A stretch of DNA of 5,018 nucleotides, taken from assembly GCA_003561495.1 (NCBI GenBank), contig PWWM01000073.1, forward strand, positions 1 through 5,018. Direction: 5' to 3'. Below the pieces are notes generated by a model. The model saw nothing but the letters and a program-made list of their open reading frames with translations. It ran no database searches and had not been told where the DNA came from. The translations under genes and the position numbers were made by a program. Source of the stretch: Gammaproteobacteria bacterium (GTDB taxonomy: Bacteria; Pseudomonadota; Gammaproteobacteria; Xanthomonadales; Wenzhouxiangellaceae). This document shows, piece by piece, positions 1-5,018 of this stretch (its first letter is position 1; every line of letters begins with the position of its first letter).

Positions 1-781
1 CCCGGGTGGCCGGTCGCTTGAAGGGCTTCTCGCCGGGTGTGCTCAAATGCCCCAGCCAGATCGCCCCGTCCCGGGTCGCCCGGCACAGCGTCTGACCGCA
101 ACGGGCCAGCCATTGTCCGGGCTCTCCCTCAAGTTCGGGTTCGCGGCGGGCATCGAAATAGCGCACCACCTGACCATCGATCTCGTCGATGACACCGGGA
201 GCGCCGTCCGCACTGTGGATTTTTCTCAGCACCGTTTCGGTGTCGTCTTCGCTCCAGTCAATGCGGCGCTGATCGGGCTTGACCGGATCGCGCCAGCGCC
301 CCGGCGGTGGACTGTTCCCGGATTCGCCACGGCCAAGCTTGTCCAGCGCTTCGAACAGCGCGGCGACGGCGGCCTCGGTGACTTCCAGGCGATACAGACT
401 GCTCTTGCGCGCCACTCGCATGGCAAAATTGCGACTGGCCAGAATCGGTCCACCATCCAGCTCACCCGTGGCCTGAATCACGCTCACGCCCCATTCGGGT
501 TCCTGGTCGAGAATCGCCCAGTCCAGGGCATTCGCGCCCCGGTCGCCCGGCGGGCCGGGGTGGATGATCAGGCAGGGCACGGCCTGCCAGACCGCGTCGG
601 GAATTTTCCGCTTGAGAAACGGCGCAACCACCGCGTCGGGCTCGAATAACCGCACGGCATCGGCAGTCACCTCGTCGCTGATATCAAGCTCGACACTGAC
701 CTCATGCCCGGCCGCGACCAGCTCGGCGTGAATCCGCTGGCTCAAACTGTTGAAGGCGTGGCAGAGGAGGAGGAGGCGCAT
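1..781 (-). CDS. hypX: Hydrogenase maturation factor HypX (HoxX), N-terminal part, cut by window edge
   Basis: The frame is open from an ATG at 781 to the left edge, giving the first 260 residues; HypX proteins are usually about 550-600 residues. Residues 1-150 resemble a formyl-tetrahydrofolate-type formyltransferase domain: LIIHPGPPGDRG (71-82), the core ANALDWAIL, then WGVSVIQATGELDGGPI (97-113). H74 and D109 align with the catalytic His and Asp of Met-tRNA formyltransferase. Residues 165-258 look like the formyltransferase C-terminal subdomain, ending in WLGHLSTPGEKPFKRPAT. The opening, MRLLLLCHAFNSLSQRIHAEL, matches the family start and fixes the ATG, although no Shine-Dalgarno sequence precedes it. 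The enoyl-CoA hydratase-like C-terminal half must lie outside the window. Known for the family: HypX takes a formyl group from formyl-tetrahydrofolate and, via formyl-CoA, releases CO for the [NiFe]-hydrogenase iron, which matters in air. The position downstream of hypCD supports this over a plain methionyl-tRNA formyltransferase. Confidence 0.93.
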   Translation of the reverse strand, partial: MRLLLLCHAFNSLSQRIHAELVAAGHEVSVELDISDEVTADAVRLFEPDAVVAPFLKRKIPDAVWQAVPCLIIHPGPPGDRGANALDWAILDQEPEWGVSVIQATGELDGGPILASRNFAMRVARKSSLYRLEVTEAAVAALFEALDKLGRGESGNSPPPGRWRDPVKPDQRRIDWSEDDTETVLRKIHSADGAPGVIDEIDGQVVRYFDARREPELEGEPGQWLARCGQTLCRATRDGAIWLGHLSTPGEKPFKRPATR

Positions 782-833
782 GAGTTGGGTTATCGGTTGG
801 CCGGGAGGGTGTGCCCGGTGGAATCGGGGTTAC

Positions 834-861
834 GGTTTCCGGGTTCCGGGTTCCGGTTTCC
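834..861. repeat. Tandem heptamer repeat, four units
   Basis: Four head-to-tail 7-base units read on the plus strand as GGTTTCC, GGGTTCC, GGGTTCC and GGTTTCC. The two inner copies are identical, and the two outer copies share one change (G to T at position 3, with the T run shifted). A degenerate unit may precede them near 826-832. The array lies between hypX and the REP-like element and codes for nothing I can support. Simple heptamer arrays like this expand and shrink by slipped-strand pairing. Confidence 0.75.
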
Positions 862-929
862 GTAGTGCCCCATCCATGAACCCGGCACCGACACACATTG
901 CAATCGTGTCGATGTTTGATACCTCGACC

Positions 930-953
930 GTCGGGGACGTGGCCCCGACCTAC
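930..953 (-). repeat. REP-like palindrome with GTAG foot
   Basis: Read on the minus strand, the tetranucleotide GTAG (953-950) is followed at once by a perfect 7-base stem. GTCGGGG (949-943) and CCCCGAC (936-930) enclose the 6-base loop CCACGT. Outside the stem, TCG (924-926) can also pair with CGA (953-955) across a 3-base mismatch. A GTAG-type tetranucleotide next to an imperfect or perfect hairpin is the known layout of REP elements moved by RAYT (TnpA-REP) transposases. The intergenic position fits as well. Only one copy is visible, so membership of a genome-wide family is inferred. Confidence 0.6.
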
Positions 954-998
954 GAATTACTCGATGGGGGGTTCCCCGGCAGGGGATGTGTTTATGGA

Positions 999-2117
999 TC
1001 ATCCGGCGCGGCGGTAGCGGTAGTAGGCGGCGCAGGCGCCTTCGTCGGAGACCATGCATGAGCCGATCGGGTTGCGCGGGGTGCAGACGGTGCCGAAGAT
1101 TTCGCAGTCGGTCGGTTTCTTGACGCCGCGGATCACGGCCGGGCACTGGCAGGCCTTGTTTTCGCGCACCGGTTTTTCGGCCAGTTCGAAGCGTTTTTCG
1201 GCATCGAAGCGCTGGTAATCTCGCTTGATGCGCAGACCGCTGTAGGGCACTTCTCCCAGGCCGCGCCATGAGAATTCGGGTCGCAACTCGAAGACCTCGG
1301 CCACCAGGCCCTTGGCCCGGTCGTTGCCCTGGCGGCTGACGCCGCGGGTGAACTGGTTTTCAACCTCGGCCCGGCCCTCGTTGAGCTGGCGGATCAGCAT
1401 GACGATGGAAGCCATCACATCCAGCGGTTCGAAACCGGCGATCACCACCGGGCGCTGGTATTCCTCGGCAAAGAACTCATAAGGCTCAGAGCCGATGATG
1501 GTCGACACATGCGAGGGGCCGAGAAATCCGTCGACCCGGACCTGGCCGAGTTCACGCACTTCCGGCGAGTCAAGAATCGACTGAATCGCCGAGGGAGTCA
1601 GCACGTGATTGCAATAGACGCTGAAATTCTCCAGCCCTTCCTCGGCCGCCTGGCGAATCGCCACCGCCGTTTGCGGGGTGGTGGTCTCGAAGCCAATGGC
1701 AAACATCACCACCTGCTTGTCGGGGTGTTGTCTTGCCAGGTCCAGGGCCTCGGCGGTGGACTGGACCACGCGCACATCATGACCCTTCGAGCGGGCGTTG
1801 AGCAGGCTGTTGCGGCGCGAGGCCGGCACCCTGAGCATATCGCCATAGCTGGCCAGGATGACGTCATCGCGACCGGCCAGCTCGATGGCCAGGTCCAGCC
1901 GTGCTACCGGCAGCACGCACACCGGACAGCCCGGACCGTGGACCATTTCGACATTGTCGGGCAGCAGGTCGGGAATGCCGTGGCGAAACACCGCATGGGT
2001 GTGGCCGCCGCAGAACTCCATGAGATGGTAATGCCGGTCCGGTTCGGCCTCGGCGCGAATCATCGCGGCCAGGGCGGCCGCGGCCTTGCCGTCACGAAAC
2101 CCCTGGATATATCGCAT
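999..2117 (-). CDS. hypD: Hydrogenase maturation protein HypD
   Basis: The 372-residue product has the usual length of HypD, the iron-sulfur protein that works with HypC to hold the iron while CN and CO ligands are attached for [NiFe]-hydrogenase. Visible family motifs are EFCGGHTH (34-41, C36), HGPGCPVCVLP (60-70, C64 and C67), FAIGFETTTP (139-148), YCNHVLTP (168-175) and GFLGPSHVS (197-205). The cysteine-rich C-terminal region has C323, C325, C338, C345, C354 and C362, which include the [4Fe-4S] ligands. All key cysteines appear intact. The ATG at 2117 lies inside the end of hypC. A GGGAG sequence at 2127-2131, 9 bases upstream, supports this start, and the 26-base overlap suggests translational coupling to hypC. 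HypE, the usual partner for cyanide delivery, is not encoded downstream as would be common. Confidence 0.98.
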   Translation of the reverse strand: MRYIQGFRDGKAAAALAAMIRAEAEPDRHYHLMEFCGGHTHAVFRHGIPDLLPDNVEMVHGPGCPVCVLPVARLDLAIELAGRDDVILASYGDMLRVPASRRNSLLNARSKGHDVRVVQSTAEALDLARQHPDKQVVMFAIGFETTTPQTAVAIRQAAEEGLENFSVYCNHVLTPSAIQSILDSPEVRELGQVRVDGFLGPSHVSTIIGSEPYEFFAEEYQRPVVIAGFEPLDVMASIVMLIRQLNEGRAEVENQFTRGVSRQGNDRAKGLVAEVFELRPEFSWRGLGEVPYSGLRIKRDYQRFDAEKRFELAEKPVRENKACQCPAVIRGVKKPTDCEIFGTVCTPRNPIGSCMVSDEGACAAYYRYRRAG

Positions 2118-2349
2118 CTGGATTGTCTCCCAGCGCTTCGGCCAGTTCGCGGAACAGGGCCAGCGATTTTTCGGCCTCTTCGACGTTCAAACGGGTGATG
2201 GCATGGCCGACATGGACGATGACAAAGTCACCGACCTCGACCCCGTCGACCATGGACAGGGAAATGCGGCTGCGCACGCCCCCGACCTCGACCGTGGCCT
2301 GGTCGTGGTCATGCAGCGCTTCAACCTTGGCGGGAATAGCTAGACACAT
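2092..2349 (-). CDS. hypC: Hydrogenase maturation chaperone HypC/HybG family
   Basis: This 85-residue protein begins with MCLAIPAKV, the HypC signature. After Met removal, Cys2 becomes the N-terminal residue that binds the Fe(CN)2CO precursor together with HypD and contacts the hydrogenase large subunit. The beta-rich core continues through VGGVRSRISL (22-31) and VGDFVIVHVGHAI (39-51). H46 corresponds to the conserved histidine of the VHVG motif. The residue after that glycine is His49, where family members often have Phe. The C-terminal helix (about 56-75) is typical. GGAG at 2357-2360, 7 bases upstream, fixes the start. The gene is the first hyp gene in view and overlaps hypD by 26 bases, so the two are almost certainly co-transcribed. 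It lies 146 bases downstream of ubiE. Confidence 0.97.
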   Translation of the reverse strand: MCLAIPAKVEALHDHDQATVEVGGVRSRISLSMVDGVEVGDFVIVHVGHAITRLNVEEAEKSLALFRELAEALGDNPDAIYPGVS

Positions 2350-2356
2350 AGTTGAT

Positions 2357-2360
2357 CTCC
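2357..2360 (-). promoter_or_regulatory. Ribosome binding site of hypC
   Basis: GGAG on the minus strand sits 7 bases before the hypC ATG, a normal spacing. It is the clearest ribosome binding site in the window and confirms the start that yields the MCLAIPAKV N terminus. Confidence 0.75.
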
Positions 2361-2373
2361 AGTATGCCGAACC

Positions 2374-2390
2374 AGCTTAATCAAGTCCAA
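2374..2390 (-). promoter_or_regulatory. Weak sigma-54-like -24/-12 candidate upstream of hypC
   Basis: On the minus strand, TTGGACTTGATTAAGCT has the GG-N10-GC core of sigma-54 promoters. Transcription would then begin near 2363, giving a leader of about 15 bases that still includes the hypC ribosome binding site. Several other consensus positions do not match (TGGAC instead of TGGCAC, AAGC instead of TTGC). The GG-N10-GC core is also expected by chance about once in 250 positions. Hydrogenase and hyp operons are sigma-54 dependent in several proteobacteria, which is the main reason to record it. Confidence 0.2.
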
Positions 2391-2456
2391 CCCCGGCTGG
2401 ATTGTCCTGAGTCAATTCAACCGTTTCCAGTTTCGGGCTTTCTGTCTCGACTTGAA

Positions 2457-2486
2457 CCAAAAGCATTCTCGCGCAGAGGCGCAGAG
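2457..2486 (-). terminator. Possible weak terminator after ubiE, built on a tandem 8-mer
   Basis: Ten bases after the ubiE stop, the minus strand reads CTCTGCGCCTCTGCGCGAG. It can fold as CTC-(T bulge)-GCGC, a CTCT loop, then GCGC-GAG. Five bases later comes TTTT (2462-2459). The hairpin arises from two tandem copies of GCGCAGAG on the plus strand (2471-2478 and 2479-2486). The short T run and its distance from the stem make this at best a weak terminator. It could instead be only a dispersed intergenic repeat. If it works, it separates the menaquinone genes from hypCD. Confidence 0.3.
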
Positions 2487-2495
2487 CCGCGGTGT

Positions 2496-3188
2496 TCAAG
2501 AGTTCTTGGTTGCGACGTAAATGTAGTTCACGCCGAACATGACCGGCTTTGAGCGCACCTCGGCGTAGTTTCCGCTGGCCTTGATCATTTCGACGAAGGG
2601 TGGGCCGTGGGGGAAGCTGTCGGAGGTGCGTTGCAGGTAGCGGTAGGCATCGCGGTCGCCGCCCGCCAGGCCGCCAATCACTGGAATGACGAAGCGGTTG
2701 AAGACCATGTAGAAGGGCCGGATCAGCGCACCGGGCTGACCGAACTCCAGGATGACCAACCGCCCACCCGGCTTGAGTACCCGGTGCATGCTCTCAAGGG
2801 CTTTTTCCGGGTTGTCGACATTGCGGATGCCGTAGGCGATCGAGACCACGTCGAAGCTGGCGTCGGGGTATTCCAGCGCCTCGGTGTCTTCCTCGCGCCA
2901 TTCGATTTCGGGGGCGATAGTCGCTGATTTTCGTTCGGCCAGGGCCAGCATGTCGCCGTTGAAGTCCGAACCGACGAAACGGCCCTGACCCTTCATGGCC
3001 TGGTAGAACATCAGGGTCAGGTCGCCGGTGCCGGCGGCGCAATCGAGCACGGCATCACCGGGTTGGGCCCCGGACAGCGCCACCGTCTTGCGCCTGACTC
3101 CCTGGTCGGTACCGAAGGACATCCAGCGGTTGGCCCGGTCGTAGCGGCCGGCTATGCGTGAAAACATCTGGTGCACTTGTCTGGACAT
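2496..3188 (-). CDS. ubiE: UbiE/MenG-family quinone C-methyltransferase
   Basis: The 230-residue product is a class I S-adenosylmethionine methyltransferase of the UbiE/MenG family. This family methylates demethylmenaquinol to menaquinol and, in some bacteria, also the ubiquinone precursor. Numbered from the ATG at 3188, it shows YDRANRWMSFG (16-26) and the SAM-binding loop LDCAAGTGD (48-56). It also has the acidic D75 region FVGSDFNGDML, YGIRNV (119-124) and RVLKPGGRLVILEFGQP (136-152). The tail FGVNYIYVATKNS differs from the E. coli ending but fits MenG-like members. GTG at 3191 abuts the menE stop, but the ATG one codon later lies 8 bases after GGAG (3197-3200), so I prefer the ATG. The place directly after menC and menE argues for a menaquinone role (menG); a dual role with ubiquinone cannot be excluded. 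Confidence 0.93.
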   Translation of the reverse strand: MSRQVHQMFSRIAGRYDRANRWMSFGTDQGVRRKTVALSGAQPGDAVLDCAAGTGDLTLMFYQAMKGQGRFVGSDFNGDMLALAERKSATIAPEIEWREEDTEALEYPDASFDVVSIAYGIRNVDNPEKALESMHRVLKPGGRLVILEFGQPGALIRPFYMVFNRFVIPVIGGLAGGDRDAYRYLQRTSDSFPHGPPFVEMIKASGNYAEVRSKPVMFGVNYIYVATKNS

Positions 3189-3191
3189 CAC

Positions 3192-4655
3192 TCAATCTCC
3201 GGGTTGACTAAACAGGGCTTCGAGGGCATCGCGCCGACATTTTCCAAGGGCCGTGCGCGGCAGTTCGGCCACGAATCGCCATTGCCGTGGCACCTGGGCC
3301 GGCTCCAGCCGACTGCGGCACCAGCGGTCAAGATCAGGGCCGCGATCAGGACCATCCGGTCCATTATCGCCGGGTACGACCACGGCCACCACCTGCTCGC
3401 CCCAGTTCGGGTGCGAAAGGCCCAGCACCGCCACATCGGCAATCCACGGGCATTGGCGCAGTACCTGTTCGACTTCGCCGGCATGCACATTGATGCCGCC
3501 GCTGATGATCAGGTCGCGGACCCGGTGCAGCATGACCGCCCGGCCGCGCTTATCGATGCGACCGACATCACCGGTGTCGAACCAGCCCTCATCGTCGACC
3601 GGAACCGATGGGCTGAGCATGGGTCCGCGCACCAGCAAGCGCCCGGCCTGGCCGTTACCTGCGGGCAGGTCGGCATCCGGAACCACGCGCAATTCCACGC
3701 CGGTCAGCGGGACGCCCACCAGGCCCGGATGGTGTTCGAAATCAATCGCGCCACTTTCGAGCGGGTCCAGGGTCGCCAGTTGCGAACAGGCTTCGGTCAT
3801 GCCCCAGGTCGGCGCCACCGGCAGGCCCGCGGTACTGGCCGTGGACAGCAACTGCGCCGTGGCCGGAGCGCCACCGACCATCAAGGCGCGCAGGTTTGTT
3901 GACCAGGGTCCGGCGTAATGATCCAGCAATCTCGCCAACATGGTCGGCACCATGGAGGCCAGGGTGATGGGTTGTTCGGTCAGATTGGCACGCACGTGCT
4001 CGGGATCGAAATGGGCCTGCACGACCACGCTGGCGCCGGTGATCAGCGCGCGTACCAGGATGGCCAGGCCACCGATATGATCCAGCGGCAGGCACAGCAG
4101 CCAGCGATCCTGTTTGCTCAGTTGCAAACGCTCGGTAATGGCCCGGACACTGGCGCGGTGATTGGCCACGCTCAGGCTCACCGGTCGTCCCGCCCCGGTG
4201 CTGCCCGAAGTCCAAAGCACGGTCAGCAGATCACCATCGGCGACCTGCCTGCAGGCATCGAGACCTTCGTCGGCTTCATCCGGCGGATCCATGGTCACGA
4301 ACTGCATTCCCAACCATTCGGACTGGCTCGTCAACTGTTCGGTCCTGCTCATGACCAGGGCATCGGGAGCCAATTCCTCTAGTCGGCGTACCACCACAAC
4401 CTCCGGCCAATCCGGATGAATCGGAATGACGCACCCCCCAAGCCACCACACGGCATGAATCCAGCAAATCGACTCCAGATCATTGGCTGCCTCGACCGCC
4501 ACCCGGCTGCCATGGCCAATACCCTGCTCAGCCAGCTTGGCGGCGCGCTTTGCGGCCTGCTGGGCCAGGGCCTGCCAGCTCAAGCAATGCGAACCCTCGA
4601 TCAGGGCCAAGGCATCCGGCTGATTCCGGGCCTGTGCTGCCAGCCAGGCTTCCAT
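3192..4655 (-). CDS. menE: o-Succinylbenzoate-CoA ligase MenE
   Basis: The 487-residue product is an ANL-superfamily adenylate-forming enzyme. MenE joins o-succinylbenzoate to CoA through an acyl-AMP intermediate in menaquinone synthesis. Motifs in order are the P-loop TSGSTGAGRPV (149-159), the LPLDHIGGL region (189-197), MVGGAP (259-264), TWGMTEACSQ (283-292), EGWFDTGD (356-363) and RVRDLIISGGINVHAGEVE (378-396). The C-terminal catalytic lysine is K472 in RTALGKCRRD. The P-loop lysine common in the family is R157 here, with Pro and Gly also shifted (GRP for PKG). The ATG overlaps the menC stop by one base (TGATG) and has no ribosome binding site of its own, which suggests coupling. Assignment to MenE rather than another acyl-CoA ligase rests on its length, the DHIGGL-type centre and the menC and ubiE neighbours. 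Confidence 0.93.
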   Translation of the reverse strand: MEAWLAAQARNQPDALALIEGSHCLSWQALAQQAAKRAAKLAEQGIGHGSRVAVEAANDLESICWIHAVWWLGGCVIPIHPDWPEVVVVRRLEELAPDALVMSRTEQLTSQSEWLGMQFVTMDPPDEADEGLDACRQVADGDLLTVLWTSGSTGAGRPVSLSVANHRASVRAITERLQLSKQDRWLLCLPLDHIGGLAILVRALITGASVVVQAHFDPEHVRANLTEQPITLASMVPTMLARLLDHYAGPWSTNLRALMVGGAPATAQLLSTASTAGLPVAPTWGMTEACSQLATLDPLESGAIDFEHHPGLVGVPLTGVELRVVPDADLPAGNGQAGRLLVRGPMLSPSVPVDDEGWFDTGDVGRIDKRGRAVMLHRVRDLIISGGINVHAGEVEQVLRQCPWIADVAVLGLSHPNWGEQVVAVVVPGDNGPDGPDRGPDLDRWCRSRLEPAQVPRQWRFVAELPRTALGKCRRDALEALFSQPGD

Positions 4656-5018
4656 CAGCGCGCAAGCATCGGGTCAAAGCCGAGTCCGGGGCCGTTCGGC
4701 AGCTGCAAACGCGCATCGACAATTTGCTCGCCGCCGGCCAGCAAATCCCGGGCCAGCCACGAAGCGGTCGCCAGGCCATGCGGGCCCGGCAATTGCGGCC
4801 AGGCTGAAGCCAGATGAACGGCGCCCAGACGTCCCACTGCCGATTCCATCAGGTTGCTGATGATCACGCCGACCTCTTTGTCCAGGGCCTTCTCGATCAA
4901 TCGCGATGCGGCCAGTAGTCCACCGAGCGCAGCCGGCTTGATGACCAGTGCACTGACGCGGCCGTCTTCCAGGCACTGCATGGCATCGTCATGATTGACA
5001 CAGCTCTCATCGGCGGCA
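4655..5018 (-). CDS. menC: o-Succinylbenzoate synthase MenC, C-terminal part, cut by window edge
   Basis: The frame is open from the right edge to a TGA at 4655-4657, giving the last 120 residues of a protein that is usually 320-370 residues long. It is an enolase-superfamily enzyme that dehydrates SHCHC to o-succinylbenzoate. In the visible part, AADES carries the third metal-binding acidic residue (residue 3 of this fragment). ALVIKPAALGG contains the base lysine of the last catalytic strand (residue 27). SNLMESAVGRLGAVHLAS matches the E/S-S-GR loop of the family, and GPHGLATASWLARDLL is the typical closing motif. The start and the first metal ligands are outside the window. The overlap with menE confirms the men operon; without it, a dipeptide epimerase or another muconate-lactonising relative would be the alternative. 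Confidence 0.9.
   Translation of the reverse strand, partial: AADESCVNHDDAMQCLEDGRVSALVIKPAALGGLLAASRLIEKALDKEVGVIISNLMESAVGRLGAVHLASAWPQLPGPHGLATASWLARDLLAGGEQIVDARLQLPNGPGLGFDPMLAR

Larger units (their letters stand above)
782..998. other. Repeat-bearing spacer between hypD and hypX
   Basis: This 217-base stretch holds no gene I can support. From the hypX side it contains a short hairpin at 801-818 (CCGGG and CCCGG arms, 8-base loop), a heptamer tandem repeat at 834-861 and a REP-like palindrome at 930-953. There is no run of T after any of the hairpins on the minus strand, so none is a convincing intrinsic terminator. I also see no clear sigma-70 promoter for hypX. The gap is much longer than the overlapping hypC-hypD junction, so hypX may depend on read-through from hypCD or on a promoter I cannot recognise. 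Confidence 0.7.

Noticed and set aside
47..649. Plus-strand frame of 200 codons opposite hypX
   Set aside because: The opposite strand encodes a clear HypX N-terminal domain; the plus-strand product has no recognisable family features.
762..776. AGGAGGAGGAGG on the plus strand as a ribosome binding site for a rightward gene
   Set aside because: It is the complement of the CTC leucine codons at the start of hypX, and the downstream plus-strand frame has no support.
975..986. CCCC-TGCC-GGGG hairpin just after the hypD stop as a terminator
   Set aside because: The stem is only 4 base pairs and no T run follows on the minus strand.
1509..2198. Long plus-strand open frame opposite hypD and hypC
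   Set aside because: It is the antisense of well-supported hypD and hypC, its protein looks low-complexity and like no known family, and high GC content makes such antisense frames common.
2352..2385. TTGAT and ATCAA half sites upstream of hypC as an FNR site
   Set aside because: FNR sites need a 4-base spacing; these half sites are more than 20 bases apart.
2361..2390. Sigma-70 promoter with TTGGAC and CATACT, 18-base spacer, before hypC
   Set aside because: The -35 matches 3 of 6 positions, and the -10 touches the ribosome binding site, so the transcript would start within or after it.
3171..3902. Long plus-strand open frames opposite menE
   Set aside because: They mirror menE codons and are rich in Arg, Ala, His and Gln with no motif; MenE is clearly the real product.

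Overview
The window is GC-rich bacterial DNA. All six genes I can support lie on the minus strand, so in transcription order they read from the right edge to the left: menC (3' part only), menE, ubiE/menG, hypC, hypD, hypX (5' part only). The sequence best fits a proteobacterium, perhaps a gammaproteobacterium. The reasons are the HypX-type maturation factor, the UbiE-like methyltransferase and a REP-like palindrome with a GTAG foot. This is an inference from gene content, not a phylogenetic placement.

Right half (about 2496-5018): a tightly packed menaquinone block. The end of o-succinylbenzoate synthase (menC) overlaps the start of o-succinylbenzoate-CoA ligase (menE) by one base. The stop of menE is followed almost directly by the C-methyltransferase gene (ubiE/menG). 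These enzymes make o-succinylbenzoate, activate it with CoA, and methylate demethylmenaquinone at the end of the pathway. The other men genes are not in view.

Middle (2350-2495): a 146-base spacer with a hairpin built on a tandem 8-mer just after ubiE. It also holds a weak sigma-54-like candidate and a clear ribosome binding site for hypC.

Left half (1-2349): hydrogenase maturation genes. hypC and hypD overlap by 26 bases. Their products form the scaffold on which the Fe(CN)2CO group of [NiFe]-hydrogenase is assembled. A 217-base gap follows, holding a heptamer tandem repeat and a REP-like hairpin. Then comes hypX, whose product makes the CO ligand from a formyl group in organisms that mature hydrogenase in air. 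hypE, often found between hypD and hypX, is not there.

Together the window suggests an organism that makes menaquinone and an [NiFe]-hydrogenase matured under oxic or microoxic conditions; the hydrogenase may feed electrons from H2 into the quinone pool. I see no undescribed system. The points worth a second look are the repeat-filled hypD-hypX gap, the missing hypE, the men-hyp adjacency and a substituted P-loop lysine in MenE.
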